A model generated the notes under the pieces. It made no database searches and was not told where the DNA came from. It saw only the letters and a program-made list of their open reading frames with translations. Both the position numbers and the translations under genes were made by a program. DNA of 64,000 nt from Bimastos eiseni (Eukaryota; Annelida; Clitellata; Crassiclitellata; Lumbricidae). This document shows positions 31,489 through 64,000 of this stretch, in pieces; the first letter of the stretch is position 1, and the number at the start of each line of letters is the position of its first letter. The stretch is from contig OY365806.1 in NCBI GenBank assembly GCA_959347315.1, positions 30,188,847-30,252,846 of the forward strand, in the 5' to 3' direction.

Positions 31489-32279
31489 GTGAAAAATCAC
31501 AGGTCGTATACTTTACCCTTGAAAAATCACAGGTCGCTGAAGAGTCTGTTGACTTTGGCGAGCTGTCCATCTTAGCATTAGCTCAAGATTCAACTACAAC
31601 TGGCCCTCTTCTCGAGTTTCTTCCATTAAGTTTCTATTTAATTTTACTAACTGCAAATATAGGCCTACTTACATTACATGATGTATAACCTATGCACACC
31701 AATAAACTATTTTAACCGTATTAGTAACGCTCGTCGCGCATCTAACCTTACTTACATATGGCGGACGTATAGACCAGCACCGGATGCGGTAAGGTATTAT
31801 GCGCTACCGGTTAACGTTATCTACATACGACATACTGAATAAAAACTTTTTAATGTATTATTAGTGCCCATCGTACATTTAAGCTTATTTACATACGACG
31901 GACGCAAGAACACTGGATGCAGTAAAGTACAATTACTGCCCGGTGAATGTCATTTACATACGACTTACGCAGCAGCACCGGGTGCAGTCAGATTTACGCA
32001 AACGCCCGATGAATATGCGAAACGTTAATGTATGACACAGACACACACACACACACGCCACGACGGTAATTATTATATTTGATATATTTGTATATACAGG
32101 TCTATGTAATACTTGTGAATATTTGTTCCTATTCTTTTGCTCTCTCACAGGCTTTTAATAATATTGCATAGGCTGCTTACGTCGGTCCGCCACTGCCTAT
32201 CTCTCTGTCTCACCCGGCACCCTTCATCCTTCCCAAAATCCATTTTGAATGATTCTACAAGAAGGCAGAGACCGTAGAT

Positions 32280-33910
32280 ACACTATAGGTGGCACGGAGG
32301 AGGCACAGCGATGCGAGCAGTGAGGAGTGAATGCCGCGCCATCTATTGTCTGTTGAGCGGCGTGTGACCGCAGGGCGGCGCTGCTCTGGCCGTTGGCGCT
32401 GGCGTTGTTGTCGTCGTCGGTCGGTGAGAATTCATCGTCAGTGTTCTGCGTCGTCGATCGGTCGCCGGAATTAAATCGTCAGTTCATCCGATTCCGTTGA
32501 AGACAAATAATCCTCTCTTCAATCTTTCGGTTCTTGAGAGCGCTGTCCGAAACACATCAGAGCCCGATTGAGTCATTATATGGACTTCGTTGCACTGATC
32601 TCAGGACGTGTATAGGCTCCTATTGGCTACAATCTTTTCGGTTCCTATTTCCTATTTATCAGTTAGTCTTGCGTTAGCTATAGAAGCTGTATGAACGCGT
32701 GTCAGACACTATAGTCTGACTTCCGGTTACTCTGATCCGTCGGATGTCGATTGAACTTCTAAGCATTATTATTATGATTACTGTTTCAACTGATGACAAC
32801 TATCAATGTTAATGGTGATTCATGCATTATAATAATGACACTGTAATAGACGTCAATGGATTAGACCGCATTTGTCGAGTTAATTCTCAATCGTTTGCCC
32901 AACTTCTTTAGACCTTGCACTTCGACTGATTCCAGAACTTCACCGTTGCGAGTTTTAAGGAACTGATCTTTATTGCCAAGTTATGGTGCGAAGCTGAGGA
33001 ACTTCGGTGATCTACATTATATTACTTTGTGTAACGTAACACAGCGTGTTGGACTGTTGGTGTTGTCCTGTTACGATGTGATATGCGATGTTTGACAGAC
33101 TCTCAGAGGAATAATTAGAACCTATACTCACATAGGCCCATGAGGGAGTAGTGATCATCTGCGTCATTGAAAACGTCATCCATCGGATTTCAACGTCGTC
33201 TGCTACACACCTCGAACCGTTAATAATTGATGTATGTTTATGGCTGACACTTCAAACTGTTTAATTGTCCAGATCAGAAAGGTCATAAGAAAGATTTTGA
33301 TGAAGGGAATAGGATTGGTCGCTGCAGATTCCAAAAGGGTCGCGATTCAAAGGACATAATTAGTATAGACGCAAGGTCTTCTGATCTGTCTGGGGAATTA
33401 CAGCGAATTATTTTCAACAGTAACAGAGTCCTTGGCCAGCAGTTACTATGTGAAACGTCGCCTCGTTAGAAACTGCTTAGATCGCCATCCCGATTTCTAT
33501 TAAGACAGTTCCGAATGTTCTAGGTCGTGCATTTACCAAATTCCAAAATACCATCGTATTACCTAAGTTCTCAAATACCATCATTGACTTACGGCTTTTT
33601 GTCTGTCTCGGTTTGATTCATGAATCCAGACCTGCAGGCACTGGAATTTAGAACGATCCGACTGTCTGGGCTTCGTTTCGTATACAGAGCCAATCGGTGT
33701 AAAACCAATTTTTTTGTCGCTGAGAAACTCCTTGCGTTTACGTTAACTCCTTCCATCAACCCTATAGCGTTGTCCTTCGTATCGTTTGCCGCTTAAAACT
33801 GTCCGTTTTATCGACAAGATGCGTTTTGCAAGGGACCGTTTTTGTCGGCATCGATCGGTTCTTTGCCCTTTTCAGTCGTCGATAATAGATTGAGGCAATA
33901 ATTCGTCGGA
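32280..33910 (+). promoter_or_regulatory. Probable 5' region and 5' UTR of the Scribble gene
   Basis: Between 32300 and 32470 the sequence is locally GC- and CpG-rich (GCGCCATC, GCAGGGCGGCGCTGC, GTCGTCGTCGGTCGG), unlike its AT-rich surroundings, and then runs without recognised repeats to the ATG at 33911. Promoter and untranslated exon status are inferred from composition and position; no TATA box is obvious. Confidence 0.4.

Positions 33911-64000
<30,090 letters not shown>

Larger units (their letters stand above)
25422..32279. other. Intergenic region, repeat-rich
   Basis: No exon was recognised. The region holds two L2-like 3' ends, CTGT/CTGC-type microsatellites (27340-27530, 28625-28850, and GACAGA on plus at 29200-29350), long TA runs, and a foldback element at 30846. 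A stretch at 27580-28560 is relatively GC-rich but shows no splice-bounded coding frame; I cannot name it. Confidence 0.5.

Overview
The window is eukaryotic nuclear DNA: three intron-rich genes with canonical splice sites, abundant tri- and tetranucleotide microsatellites, minisatellites, tRNA-derived SINEs, decayed L2/CR1- and RTE-type retrotransposons and many hAT-type MITEs. The proteins look like those of deuterostome invertebrates, and the word TAGGCCTAC recurs in the non-coding DNA. I lean towards an echinoderm or another marine deuterostome, but the species is an inference. Gene models were built by hand: exon ends were chosen where AG/GT sites, reading phase and homology to known families agree.

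Layout. (1) 1-5531 is non-coding: a 45-bp minisatellite, a 29-30-bp minisatellite, two MITEs and a rearranged L2-like RT remnant. (2) 5532-13237, minus strand: SNRPA1 (U2 snRNP A'), eight secure coding exons. One short exon remains unresolved and one intron has a GC donor. Its introns carry a hAT element nested in another hAT element, a second MITE family and a foldback/satellite unit. (3) 13238-14185: a 948-bp interval between divergent start codons, probably a shared promoter region, holding a 146-bp hAT MITE with an 8-bp target duplication. (4) 14186-25041, plus strand: a complete 12-exon, 470-residue MBOAT1/2-type lysophospholipid acyltransferase. The Asn and His of the active site are present and the protein ends in a KKxx ER-retrieval signal. 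(5) 25042-32279: 3' UTR and intergenic DNA with repeats, TA arrays and a foldback element. (6) 33911 to the right edge, plus strand: the first eight coding exons (287 complete residues, about twelve leucine-rich repeats) of a Scribble-type LAP protein, with a CpG-rich probable 5' region at about 32.3-33.9 kb. Its introns (one is 13.9 kb) hold most of the mobile DNA.

The three genes belong to unrelated housekeeping pathways (splicing, phospholipid remodelling, epithelial polarity). I see no sign that they form a functional cluster beyond the divergent SNRPA1/MBOAT pair. I found no operon, CRISPR array, rRNA or tRNA gene, and no candidate for a new multi-gene system. The most interesting material is structural: a dispersed family of palindromic TTACC repeats (51.9, 54.9 and 57.5 kb), precise hAT-like insertions with recognisable 8-bp target duplications (one nested), a perfect 50-bp inverted repeat inside a hAT-like element, a SINE inserted in a retrotransposon RT domain, and a conserved hairpin plus ATTG-repeat tail that ends an L2-like retrotransposon family.
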